Shown: one piece after another, positions 13,160 to 23,516 of the stretch
Position numbering within the stretch: position 1 is the stretch's first letter
Layout: the number at the start of each line of letters is the position of its first letter
Assembly (NCBI GenBank): GCA_000827325.1
Contig: KN832887.1
Coordinates: forward strand, 1-64,000
DNA: 64,000 nucleotides
Reading direction: 5' to 3'
From: Oidiodendron maius Zn
Taxonomy: Eukaryota; Ascomycota; Leotiomycetes; Myxotrichaceae
Notes under the pieces: generated by a model
Told to the model about the DNA's origin: nothing
The model's input: only the letters and a program-made list of their open reading frames with translations
Database searches by the model: none
Program-made: the position numbers and the translations under genes

Positions 13160-13658
13160 GTTGGTTGGTACTCGCGAGTCAACGTGAAAGTGAGGCAAAG
13201 GGGATAAAGGGCGGGATCTGAGGGGCGCCTAGACACTCAATAAAGATCGCTAATAGCACCCTTTTTCGCCAGCGCACTGCTAAAGTTATGCTGTTGTAGG
13301 ATAGAAGAGATGTAAGGGTGATGGGAGGTAAGTGGAGGTAGAGTAGGAATCGTGAGGCTCAAAGTTCGGCGGGACCGCGAGAACTTCGGGGATCTACGCC
13401 TGGAAGCGACTGGGATTGCAAGGAATTTACCTCGGCCACGGGCACACTTGCTTGCTTCATATACTCCCTGGAATTCTTTACTCCATAAACAACTCAACAT
13501 CACTTGAAGAAGATGGACATTTGCAGATAAACCCAGAGACTAATCGTGAACACGAACCTCTCTACACTTTCCACCTCGAAGTGCATCTGACCCGACCCCG
13601 CTTGCCTGTCCTCTTGCAGACCCCATTTCCAGCCCTTTCCTTCACATTTGCCATAGCT
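13160..13658. promoter_or_regulatory. Divergent promoter region, UBC9 / PEX19
   Basis: These 499 bp separate the divergent starts of UBC9 and PEX19. The Pex19 side is pyrimidine-rich just before the start codon. The Pex19 reading frame stays open upstream of its ATG to about 13416, but that translation has no Pex19 character and is taken as leader. Confidence 0.4.
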
Positions 13659-14751
13659 ATGGAGACGAAACCGGGAGACCTTGGAGGTCTTGCACAGACG
13701 GTGGCGAAAGAAATGGGGCCAGAGAAGAAGGAAAAAGACACAAGTAAAGTCAGCGACCCCGCGCCACCTGTCGCAGATGCCCCTGATCCAGATGAAGACG
13801 ACCTTGATGACCTAGATGGTACTTTATATTGCCCGACACACTTTAAGACAAATGCTTATAAAACTGCAGATATGCTGGATGAATTCACCCCCAAGCTCCC
13901 CGAACTCAAAGCCCCTTCCCTCGCATCCGGTCCTGGCAGACCGCAACTAGAAGCAGCCGCGACAACAGAGGGCATCACTGACGATGACTTCGGCAAACAG
14001 CTGCAAGCTGGGATGGCGGACCTACTTGGCGAGCTGGAGAGCTCGCCCGATATGCAGGCCCAATTTGAAAAGATGATGAAGGAGTTCAGCGGCGCTGCAG
14101 CACCAGAAGAGCAATCCAAAGACTCAAAAGGTAGCGATGCCAAAGATAAGAGTACACCAGCTGGGACAGCCTCAGCGGAGGAGAGTTTTCAAGCTACGAT
14201 CGAGAAGACCATGGAGCGCATGCGTCTCTCGGGCGACAATGCGACTGCTGCGGCAGCCAGCAGCGACACAGAGGACTTCATAGCCGAGATGATGAAGGCG
14301 ATGCAGGGCAGTGGATTAGATGGGGAGGGTAGTGAGGAAGACTTCTCTAAGATGATTCTGGGTATGATGGAACAACTGACGAACAAGGAGATCCTGTATG
14401 AGCCGATGAAGGAACTGGACGATAAGTTCCCTGATTGGTTGGAGAGGAATGCTACGAAGACGAAGGAGGAAGACCTTAAGAGATATAAGGAGCAGCAGGT
14501 ATATGTCAAAGAAATCGTGACGCGGTTTGAGCTGAAGACGTATTCCGATAACAATGCTGCGGATAGAGAGTATATTGTGGAAAGAATGCAGAAGGTTTGT
14601 CTTAATCCCCCTATCTTAAAATCTGCCCCAGCATATACTGATGCGTCTGTAGATGCAGGCAGCTGGAAGCCCGCCCCCAGATCTTGTAGGAGATATGGCA
14701 GCAGCCCAAGAAGTGTTCGGTGCACCCGAGGAGGGTTGTCCAACACAATAG
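13659..14751 (+). CDS. pex19: Peroxin Pex19, receptor/chaperone for peroxisomal membrane proteins
   Basis: A mainly cytosolic farnesylated protein that binds newly made peroxisomal membrane proteins and docks on Pex3. Three exons (13659-13818, 13870-14594, 14653-14751) give 327 residues. The acidic N-terminus (DAPDPDEDDLDDLDDMLDEF) holds the Pex3-binding region. A helical middle and the C-terminal cargo-binding domain (KEILYEPMKELDDKFPDWLE, then EIVTRFE) follow. The last exon adds PPPDLVGDM and ends CPTQ, a CaaX-type farnesylation box, so the protein is complete. Intron 1 is 51 nt with no in-frame stop, so its retention would insert 17 residues in the Pex3-binding region. The start could be a nearby downstream Met. 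Confidence 0.92.
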
Positions 14752-14930
14752 AGAGATTCCAAAGGCTGGCACCCTTTTGAGATAGTATTTAAAACCTGTA
14801 ATACCCATAGACTATCCATCGCTGTAGGATAAAACTTATCTCCACCAGTTATAAGTTCTCATAACCAGCCGTAACGCCATGCTAAAATGCAAAAACGATT
14901 TCCCGTTTCCGATCGCCGTTAACCGATGGC

Positions 14931-15929
14931 CTAGCTAATATCCATCATGTCCATATCCGCAAGCGCTTGTTCTTCTTGCCCATGCACCTGCTGGAGCTGC
15001 CTTTCGTCTTGTATTTGACTTGCAGTCCTACTCTCTTCCTCAAGTATGACATCCATGAAAATATGATCATACTCCTCTTCATCACTGCCATACGGCGTGT
15101 CCATTCTCTGCTGGTTACACACCTCCCTCTCCTCCTCCACCATCCCCAAAAATGCCTCCCAAGCAGCCTCATCTCTCGCGACCTCTTCCACCAGCATCTC
15201 ATCCACATCTACATCCACGCCCACCCTTTCCGAACCTCCTTCTCCTAGAATTTCCTCAACCTCATCAAACCTAATCTCCACTCCCATCGCCTCCCTTCTC
15301 CGTTCTTCCTCCCTCCTCCGCTCTTCCGCAACCCATATCCGCCTCATCATCTCCTCTTCTCCACCATACCGCTTCTCACTCGAGTTATCGCGCACTCGTT
15401 TTAGGAATAGCTTTCGACGCGTCTCCCGCCCGTCCTGCGCGTCTCTGTGGATCAGGGGGTTGGTTTTTGTCGGACGTCGCGAGAAGGGGGTCTCTCTTCC
15501 GCTCCCGTTCTCTCGTTCTCGTTCTAGTGTCTGAGAGGTGCATGTAGCTGAGGTGGGGGTAGGCGCCGGACTAGGTAAACGCGCAGGTGAGCTAGCTTTG
15601 GGCGTTGGTGTGGGCGACATCATGAGATTCCCGTTCTGATATTCTTTAGAGAAGAATGCTGGTGGTGAAGAAGGGACATTTGCGTCGCGTTGGGAGAGCG
15701 GGGAGAGCGGGGAGGGAGTTGTTGAAGTTCGTAGAGGGGATGAGGATAGTGGTGAGGGGTGGACGGGAGTGTAGTGGTGTGGCTGTATGCGCGTGTGGAT
15801 GGGCGTGGGCAGCATGCTGTACATTTTCGCTGCTGCTTCTGAGGTCGACGAGGTGATGGTGAGTTGGTGGTTGATGGAGTTGATTTGGATATGACGAGTA
15901 GGAAGGACGCGTGCCGAGGGGCCTGACAA
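14931..15929 (-). CDS. Uncharacterised Ser/Pro-rich and coiled-coil protein
   Basis: I do not recognise this gene. A single open exon gives 332 residues, or 297 if it starts at the internal ATG at 15824 (MYSMLPTPIHTRIQ), which I find more likely. The N-terminal half is Ser/Pro/Thr-rich and probably disordered. The middle has a basic patch (FSRRPTKTNPLIHRDAQ, then RETRRKLFLKRVRD) followed by a charged helix rich in Arg/Glu (RRIWVAEERRREEERR). The C-terminal third is strongly acidic. No signal peptide or membrane segment is seen. The ordered mix of basic and acidic blocks and a long open frame argue for a real, probably nuclear protein. Confidence 0.6.
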   Translation of the reverse strand: MSGPSARVLPTRHIQINSINHQLTITSSTSEAAAKMYSMLPTPIHTRIQPHHYTPVHPSPLSSSPLRTSTTPSPLSPLSQRDANVPSSPPAFFSKEYQNGNLMMSPTPTPKASSPARLPSPAPTPTSATCTSQTLERERENGSGRETPFSRRPTKTNPLIHRDAQDGRETRRKLFLKRVRDNSSEKRYGGEEEMMRRIWVAEERRREEERRREAMGVEIRFDEVEEILGEGGSERVGVDVDVDEMLVEEVARDEAAWEAFLGMVEEEREVCNQQRMDTPYGSDEEEYDHIFMDVILEEESRTASQIQDERQLQQVHGQEEQALADMDMMDIS

Positions 15930-16240
15930 CGCGGTTGATGCTCGCGTATATCACTTCGCTTAGGCCCCTTTTACCTTTTCCATATGATTGTAGCATCTTG
16001 TGCCTTAAGCTGCCGGACGGTAGGAAAGTTCTATTTATCAGTCATTCTTCTCATAAAACAGAGCGTGGTTGGACAACTGCGCAAAATCGGTCGATTCAGA
16101 TTTGCATTACTGCTGCGAGTCTACTAGGATAGTTAGGAGTGACCCCTACACAAGTATCTTACAGCTAAGAAATTGCCCGGCTCGTCCAAATGGGTGCTGA
16201 TCCGCAACGCCTCGTTCGCCTGCGAAGCCCAATTACACCT
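15930..16240. other. Intergenic
   Basis: These 311 bp hold the promoter of the unknown protein on one side and the 3' end of the DUF2408 gene on the other. Nothing else is recognised. Confidence 0.4.
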
Positions 16241-17823
16241 CTATGCATCACTATCCTCCGGCTCAGCAGCTACCCGGAGCTCATAACTGAGTTCGAAGCA
16301 CTCCGCTAGCAGTTCGTTCACGCTTCCCTGACCCTCAGGGATTTCTTCTCCTACCATAAACTTCCCATCTTTTCGCATGTTGTCGATCGAGTTCAACTGT
16401 AAATAATCAGTATATATCACAGATCCCTCTAGAATAACTCTTACCTTCATACTATATGGGTAGAGTTCTCTTGGAGAGCTGACTCCTCCAGAGTTCTTTA
16501 CCTCAATGAGACAACGCTTCAACGTTTGGAGCTGATTATAAACTGGTAATAGGGCTTCTGACACCGGCTCAGACGAAACCATGAGATAATAAATATACCC
16601 ATAGCTTCGTCGAAGCAGGTAGAGCAGTGTCTAACAGAAATCAGTACTGTATTGTAACATATTTGTTGGAGGAACGAACCCTTTGGACATATAGCTCTGC
16701 AAAATTACCCTCTCCATCAACAAAATTGCCACCAATGCGACTTTCATCAATTTTGTCCAACTGCCGCTGGAAATCATAGAGATCTGTTTCGCGTAATGAC
16801 CATGCCTGTGTTAGGGACAACTTTTCAAGTCTGTTTCGAATTTCCACCAATATCTTATAAGTCGGCTGGAAAGCTTCTGGGAACTCCCCTTTCCTGGTTC
16901 GAGTTAGTAAATAGACTCCTATTGCAGGATATGAGATATATACCTAGATAGAACTAAATTCGACCACATGAGGCATCTATTCAACAGGTCACACACTTCT
17001 TGGTTGCCAACAGGGACCTCCCCACTCTCTGTCACAAAGTTCCCGTTTACCTTTTGTGCATCTACCTCCTTTAATTGATCTTGCAATTTTTGCACTTCTG
17101 AACTTGAAAACTATGGAGCGGTAAGCTAGATTCCCAAATTGACTCCAAACCAGCAAACGTGACATACCTTCGACCTTGTATTCGCGAGCGATATAGACCG
17201 CAGTATGGAAATCAACTTCTCATGTATCGCAGGTAGCCCGTCCTCTAGCCTCCCTAGTCTTACCAGAAGATTAGTGAGGAGCGACTGGCATACGTCGAGT
17301 CGATTCGAAAGAAGGGTGAGGAGTTTTGGCGAGTAAGATGCTTCAGCATTTCGTACAATTTGTCGGAGATTCTGAATCGTGCCGGAGACATGGTCTAGAT
17401 CCTTCGCCGAATACAGGTCTACTTCGATCAAGTGGTCGAGCAGGCGTTTTATGGTTGATGTGAGGGCGTATGCGGCTGGTGCTTCGTTGTTTCTGCCAAT
17501 GGTCATGAAGAACAGGGAAATAAGTTGGAAGCAACTATCCAGCACTCGGTCCACTGCGAGTCAATGCGTTAGAGCCAGGTCGCTGGGATATCTGGGAGTA
17601 ACTAACCTCTGTTTTCTTCCTCCGGCTTCTCCGCCCTGATGTCACTGAGGAGCTGAACCTGGTCGACCAATTTGTCATAGAGGATCATGACATCCTTAGT
17701 CTTTACATACGTCGTCCTATCTTGCTTAAGCAGCGTCAATTCATCTCTTATCTGCTGCAGGCTCTCCAGTATCGGCTGCTCATCAGGGTTGACGGGAAGC
17801 GGGATCGAGGGGGTATCTGTCAT
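16241..17823 (-). CDS. DUF2408 / UPF0662 family protein (yeast YPL260W/Cub1-like)
   Basis: A conserved fungal cytoplasmic or nuclear protein; the yeast relative Cub1 has been linked to proteasome and DNA-repair phenotypes, but its biochemical role is unsettled. The gene starts MTDTPSIPLPVNPDEQPILESLQQIRDEL and has about six exons, the main ones around 17823-17607, 17554-17168, 17108-16945, 16892-16680 and 16630-16241. The protein is almost wholly helical. Two related DUF2408 repeats are visible: one around ILESLQQIRDELTLLKQ and RLLDHLIEVDLYSAKDL, the second around LVEIRNRLEKLSLTQAWSLRETDLYDFQRQLDKID. It ends in an acidic tail (AAEPEDSDA). Family assignment rests on the repeat pattern from memory. 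Confidence 0.82.
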
Positions 17824-18326
17824 GATGAGAATGCTGTAGGGACTTGCGGTATATCTTGAACAATTTAGGAAATCGCACAAGCAGCTTCCAGAGTATCCAG
17901 ACCGTGTCGAGGTGTCCTGAAGAGTTGTTGTAGAGTTGTACTGTTAGAAGATCCAGATCCTTCGATAAACAGCGATGATGGAGGTGGGGCAGAGCCTTGA
18001 TGTGATAATCTCCCTAAAAGGGCTAGCTTTATTGGCTCGTGCACTCGCTATAACAGCCAATAAGATGACGAAATGTCTTTCTTCGGCGCACTCTCAATTA
18101 GGGCTTTTTTTGTACGGGCTTCAATTTTCGAACTTCACCCTACGAACTTTCCCAAACTAATCCAGAACTTGACGTTTCAGTCTCCGCCCAATTCGCGGTT
18201 AAAGTGATTGAATCTCCTGTTCTTCAAGAACTATCCCAATGTACGCCTTTCCCCCATAACATTTCACAATCTCGCTTTTGGGGTGGAAGGACTGATAGTA
18301 TGCCTACAGAACAATCCATCTTCAAG
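17824..18326. promoter_or_regulatory. Divergent promoter region, DUF2408 gene / RPP1
   Basis: This is a 503-bp divergent intergenic region. The reading frame of P1 runs open upstream to 18204 but lacks family similarity there and is 5' leader. No specific ribosomal-protein promoter element could be recognised. Confidence 0.4.
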
Positions 18327-18783
18327 ATGTCGAACGCCGAACTTGCTGTCTCCTACGCGGCACTCATCCTAGCCGACGATGGTGTTGATATCACCGTACG
18401 ATCGCCCTGAGTTCTTGATTAGATATGGAAAGAATGGAGACTGACTGTACGACCAGGCCGACAAGCTGCAGACTCTGATCAAAGCCGCTGGTGTTGAGGA
18501 TGTCGAGCCCATCTGGACCACTCTCTTCGCCAAGGTACGAATATATCTAGGATAGCCTCCGAATCGCAAACTTGATGCTGATACTTTGGACGAATAGGCT
18601 CTCGAGGGTAAGGATGTCAAGGACCTCCTCCTGAACGTCGGATCTGGAGGCGCCGCAGCCGCCCCAGCTGCTGGTGGTGCTGGTGCCGGTGGCGCTGCCG
18701 CCGCCGAGGAGGCAAAGGAAGAGGAGAAGGAGGAGGCCAAGGAGGAGTCGGACGAGGATATGGGCTTCGGTCTCTTTGACTAA
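18327..18783 (+). CDS. rpp1: 60S acidic ribosomal protein P1
   Basis: A component of the ribosomal P-stalk that pairs with P2 on P0 and recruits translation GTPases. Three exons (18327-18395, 18457-18534, 18598-18783) give 110 residues, the normal length. The N-terminal dimerisation domain reads [19 protein letters not shown] and continues [30 protein letters not shown]. An Ala/Gly-rich hinge and an acidic tail follow, ending [11 protein letters not shown], the universally conserved P-protein C-terminus. The presence of WTTLFAKALEG and VEPIW identifies P1 rather than P2. The G+C-rich hinge is normal for the family. Confidence 0.96.
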
Positions 18784-19195
18784 GCGGCTCTGGCGCCTTG
18801 TTCTTTCCTGCCTGTACTTCCGGATGCATGGACACGGTTTTCTGTCCCACGGTGCAATACTGGACTGGTCGAGTAGCTTCCATAGACGTTGAAAGCACGC
18901 TTGAAGATTTTTGGTTCCGATGCTTACCTACGTGATGTTAGTGATATTGGAAGTAATGATTTCACCACCGAGGTAATTATGCGGATGGGGGGAAATATGC
19001 CATTTGTTATTTATTCCTGCAAGCTATTTGAGCAAGGGATGGTTCTATCGTAACTCTACACCGATGATGTTTCCCCTTTCTGTTGAGACACCAAAACTCC
19101 CTGCGCCGAGGAAATCTGATAATAAAACTTATTTCCTCCAAAACGCCATTCGTAGCAATTTCACTATGTCCCCAGCTACTCTCCACTTTTCACAG
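18784..19195. other. Convergent intergenic region, RPP1 / RAD52
   Basis: About 410 bp lie between the 3' ends of RPP1 and RAD52. Both 3' UTRs are here; no gene, repeat or hairpin stands out. Confidence 0.45.
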
Positions 19196-20946
19196 TTAAG
19201 CATTAACTCTCTGCCTTTTAACGTCCCCACCTTCATCACCTCCAACAATCGATCCATTAGCAGGTAAATTTGCCAATGGCGGCCTATTTGTACCACCTGC
19301 CTCAGCATCAAGAGGTCTCTTGATCGTGGGAGACTTATAGCTGCCTCTATTCTGCAGTGGACTCATCGCCCTACCGCCTGGGGCGCCAATCTGCCTAGCT
19401 GCATCAAGTTGAGGATTAACAACACTGCCCCTAGCTAATCCAGGCCTAGTTGACGTAGCCATTGGAGCCTGAGAGCTTCCGGGCACGTGTTTGAGATCTT
19501 TAGTTAGCGGCTTCGAGCTCTTGTGGTCTATTCCGGGTGTTTTTCGTATAGATGGCGATTCCAGATGGGGGTTAAATACCGGTAGGTTTGGGTTGAGAGG
19601 TACAGTATCCCCTGGAGCGGGTTCAGAGACCATAGTGGCAGCTCGAGCTGAATAGAAGCCTTTTCCTGGGGGCGGGAGTCCGGCACTCTCGCTGTCGTCT
19701 GAGTTTAGAGCCTTACCAAGGCGTGAGGGAGAGGCTGGTGCTGGAGCGCTCATCCGATTTGGCTGATTGAGGACCCGGCCAGCTACCACAGCTGGGCCTG
19801 GTTGACCCTCCGGAGGCCGTATGATCTGGCCTGTGCTAGCGGCTCTTGCTAGACTCCCACTAGAAGTTTGAGGCTGTTGAGCTATACTGCTCCTATTATT
19901 GCTCTGTGCCAGATTTGGAGGCCGGACCGACGGCTGATTATTGATGGGTGGCCCGACCTGATTCGGACCCGGTCTCATAGCACCATTTCCATTTAACGCC
20001 CTATTAGAGGCCTGTAAAGATACTCGCGGTGGTGGGAGAACAACTTCGTCTGGCCGTGCGTCCGGATCTGCGATACTGAAATCCGTTTCATCAAAGTCTA
20101 TGCGCTGTTAGTGATGACTCTAAGACGGAGGGGCAAAGGAACTACCTCCAAATTCGTCCTCTAAAGTATCTTCAGATTCTAATGCACTGTTAGTTTCCGT
20201 AATTGCTACTCCAGTAATAACGTACTCATACTGGCACCATCCGTACCTCTTTTCTCATTGCCTTCTCCTTTATGCACTGGCATTTGTTGTTCCTTAGGCG
20301 GCACATAATCAGTGTGCCGATGCAAGTTCGCAACATCCCATCTCGGTTTGTCCACCTTGAGCCTCGTCACTTTCTGTAAGTAGTCCTTATCGTAGATACA
20401 ATTGCCAAGCACATTACCAAAATTCTTTAACGCCCTCTTTAAAGCATCCGTGGTAGCCTCTTTCTTGGCCTTCTCAAAAGCAGCGGCTTTTCCCTTGCAG
20501 TTTTCGATGTTGCCGTATCCGATGTCCTCATGAAACGTCCCATCTCTCAGTGTTACACGTATTATGACCGAAATTCCGATGTTAATCCTCATTGTCTGCG
20601 GGTTTTCATCCAAAAAGTCGACCGAGATGTCTTTAATCTCAGATGACCAGCCATTGAAGCCGAAGACCTCGTTGGCTAGCTGGATGCACTTTTCAGCAGT
20701 TATGTAGTGTACCTTCTGCCCCGAAGGTCCTGAACGTGTAGATATATATTCAGGGCCAAGCTGCTTCTCTAGTCGACTCTGAAGAGTGGCGATTTCTTGT
20801 GCGGTATAGAGCGATACTTTGGGTTTGAGTTCCTCGAAAGAATTTACTGGTTGAGCGCCAGCACAAGTATGTTGATCTCCGGGCCTGGAGGAGTGAGTCC
20901 TTAGTCTGTCGCTCGAATAGAATATGGGTCAAACTTACGCAGGCAT
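19196..20946 (-). CDS. rad52: DNA repair and recombination protein Rad52
   Basis: A nuclear recombination mediator and strand-annealing protein that loads Rad51 on RPA-coated single-stranded DNA. Exon 1 is only 8 nt (20946-20939, ATGCCTGC). Joining it to exon 2 at 20884 gives MPAPGDQHTCAGAQPVNSFEE in frame. The conserved annealing domain is clear: LQSRLEKQLGPEYISTR, KVHYITAEKCIQLANEVFGFNGWSS, DISVDF, GYGNIENCKGKAAAFEKAKKEATTDALKRALKNFGNVLGNC. Two short introns near 20.2 and 20.1 kb split an acidic linker (SEDTLEDEFG, then DFDETDFSIADPD). The C-terminal half is Pro/Ser-rich, expected for Rad51/RPA interaction regions, and ends basic (GDVKRQRVNA). The splice around 20.23 kb has two possible donors. 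Confidence 0.94.
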
Positions 20947-21661
20947 TTTGGCTATGACAACTTGATTATGGCCCGGTGCCGGAAGCTCACATTGATGGAT
21001 CCGTCTAGGTCGCGTCTAGTGACAACCATGAACGCGGTTGAGCGATCACGAAAGTGCCGCGAGTCATAGCTCAAGCACGTGACACGCGAGCTGTCAGAGT
21101 CGAGGATATATATACTTTAATATATCGCACCGTCGCCGTGCAAATATAGTATTCATATGCGGGGATTCTAATTACACTTTCTACATAGGGAAAAGAGCTA
21201 ACATGTAAGGGATTTGGGTCAATTTTGGCATAGTTTGGGAGCATTTCTGGACAAATTCATATTGGCTCCTAGCTGTCAAATAGTATATTTCTCTAGCCCT
21301 TCTGCTAGATACTCCGTCGTAATTACAAACGAATGTACGCCTGGCAGTAGCACCTTATAATAGTGCCCCCAAATGCAATACCACCTAGGCAAAGCCAAAC
21401 TCCCAAGAGCAAACCATGGAATCCCAAATGGTACCGATGAGAGAGAATCGTCGTTAACCGTCGTGACTGGTAGTGCAATGCGCGTAAAAGTACCAAAAAG
21501 TTAAAAGAAAACAGTGGACGCCGAGTGTGTAAGCCGCCTTCTAGACTTGCTTAAGATTCCCATATGATGGTCTTTGTCTCGCAGCCAAATTATGTACGTC
21601 TCGAGCTGGACGCAGGTGTATCGTCTCTATCTGCTATCTGCTAAAAAGAAGTTAAAAACAG
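20947..21661. other. Intergenic, RAD52 promoter
   Basis: This 715-bp stretch holds the RAD52 promoter next to 20946 and the 3' UTR of the STS1-like gene next to 21661. A palindromic CACGTG lies at 21076-21081, about 130 bp upstream of the RAD52 start. No gene is visible. Confidence 0.45.
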
Positions 21662-22480
21662 CTACCAGAGACCAACACGAACAGGCTGGTTGGTTCCATA
21701 GCTGCCTGACAGTAGTTGGTTGCGGATAGAACCCGGGTCTCCTGAACCCATGCTGTTGTTGCTGCCCATCCAGCCAAGATTCGATCCAAGTGCGTTGACA
21801 GCGGCTTGCATCCGTCCTCCGCTTTCTTGATTGTGCTTGGCTAATCTTTCATCCCATCCTCCAGAGTGTAAGTGGAAACCGCCTCCTCGCTTTGAAGCCT
21901 CGCCGATTACCAATGCCCAGGCTCTAGAGATTTCATCGTATGCATTGTCTTTGTGGTGTTTATGGGACTGATTATCCCACTCTGGGAGATCGCGAACAAC
22001 TTTGGTAGCACTGTCGAGGAAGCTGAGAGAGGTAGCGGTTTGCGTTTCGTTAGGAGGAAGATAGTGCGGTGTATACTCAGCCAGGGCGTCGATGAGTTCC
22101 GTCAAGGCTTGTTTGACCCGGTTGTAGGCGTAATCAGAACCAGCATTTCCTCCGAAAGGGAAGGCATCTCGGACTTTCTCTTGATACCGGCCCAGGACAT
22201 CCAAAGCAGCCGTCACTGATGGTCGAGGGGCTGACGTAACCACCTCGGAGCCTATATCTGGGTGTCGTTCACATATTTGCTGGAGTACAGATCGTAGAGA
22301 CTGGGCATCAAGAGTTTCGAGGAGGCGCGGGAGGGCTAGCGGCCGCCCGGTAATTTCGTTGTTTCGTAGTTTCTTCGATGGTCGGGCTATGGCACGAGGA
22401 GCCATCGCCGGCGAACCATGCGGTGAGAGCATACTCTCATCGGAGGCATCATCGTCCGCTTTGCGCTTCCGTACGCTCAT
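21662..22480 (-). CDS. sts1: STS1/Cut8-type tethering factor for the nuclear proteasome
   Basis: The family anchors the 26S proteasome at the nuclear envelope and supports degradation of nuclear proteins. A single exon gives 272 residues from MSVRKRKADDDASDESM; 17 more upstream in-frame codons start at 22531 but look like leader. The N-terminus contains a bipartite-like basic nuclear signal (RKRK, later RPSKKLRNN). The conserved Cut8 domain reads LALPRLLETLDAQSLRSVLQ and QICERHPDI, then LGRYQEKVRDAFPFG, NRVKQALTELIDALAEYTPHYLPP, and continues through FLDSATKVVRDLPEW and AWALVIGEASKRGGGFHL. This is the expected domain order. The C-terminal tail is Gly/Ser/Asn-rich. Confidence 0.9.
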   Translation of the reverse strand: MSVRKRKADDDASDESMLSPHGSPAMAPRAIARPSKKLRNNEITGRPLALPRLLETLDAQSLRSVLQQICERHPDIGSEVVTSAPRPSVTAALDVLGRYQEKVRDAFPFGGNAGSDYAYNRVKQALTELIDALAEYTPHYLPPNETQTATSLSFLDSATKVVRDLPEWDNQSHKHHKDNAYDEISRAWALVIGEASKRGGGFHLHSGGWDERLAKHNQESGGRMQAAVNALGSNLGWMGSNNSMGSGDPGSIRNQLLSGSYGTNQPVRVGLW

Positions 22481-23516
22481 CGTATGATGCGGAGGAACTG
22501 TGGAGAGACATGTTAGCCCTTTGTGGTGCATTTAAGGAAGAGGATCAGTCCATACTGGAGTTATGTAAATGAGGGGTCTCGGGATGCTGAAAGGTCGTCG
22601 GATGCGAAGGTAACTGCAATACGTTCATGGTCGGCGAATATGCTCGGCAGCTAATAACGCCAGGATCGGCCAAAGTGCTGTATCGAGCGGATGCGATGAA
22701 GGCAGACGCAGATGCTGTGAATGCGTTCGACGGTGATGATCGAAAAGAGATCAGGTTTCCGTCGACGAAGGGAGGACGGCCGCTAATGTAACTCTCCTCG
22801 CTAAACTCGATCCACACTTTGTTTACGCGGTAACTTTAGGGCCATGAACCAAGGGAATTATATAGCTCTTGGGAGTTAGAAAAGTAAAACACAAGGCGGG
22901 GCGATATGCGTGTTGCATTTGGCACATAGCACAGTTCATATGAACCGCTCATTTAGCCTATATTTTATTAACAGCCACTATCATAAATTATATCTAAACT
23001 TGTTCCTGGTTGCCGTGGTGCAACGAGCATTGTTTAATACACAGCCCACAGCAGACAAAGGCCTTCCAAAGCTGCTCATAGATTTGTGTACATGCCATAT
23101 TTCACCGAGATATAGCTCTTCGAGTGCTCTGTATCCCGCTGCCGAAAGTTATATGTTTTATTCCGATATCGCCACACAGTTATTAGGAAGATGGGCGGGC
23201 ATCAAATAAGAGCCGAAACTTTATGCAGATAAGGTGTTGAAAACGGGTACCTTTGGCACGCTTGTCACAGGAAGGATCTTGCAAAGCAAATAGGGCTTCA
23301 TACTTAAGTCTAGTCTAGACTACGGAGGCATGGTAAATGATTTGCGCAGTAAAGATCTTGGATCCCACGACGTACAGCTTGACAAAGTCTCAGGAGCACC
23401 CCAAACCGAGCATATTTAACCTCGAATCAACTCGTTACCTATACTTGTCACACCTCCATACCCCCTTGACCACGTCACCCAATCAAACTATCCCAGGTCC
23501 AGCAATGCCGTTTTCT
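22481..23516. other. Intergenic region without recognisable gene
   Basis: About 1 kb is free of convincing coding potential. It contains the STS1 promoter at the left end and AT-richer DNA around 22.9-23.3 kb. A small minus-strand open frame at 22545-22817 lies in the STS1 upstream region and is probably chance. Confidence 0.4.
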
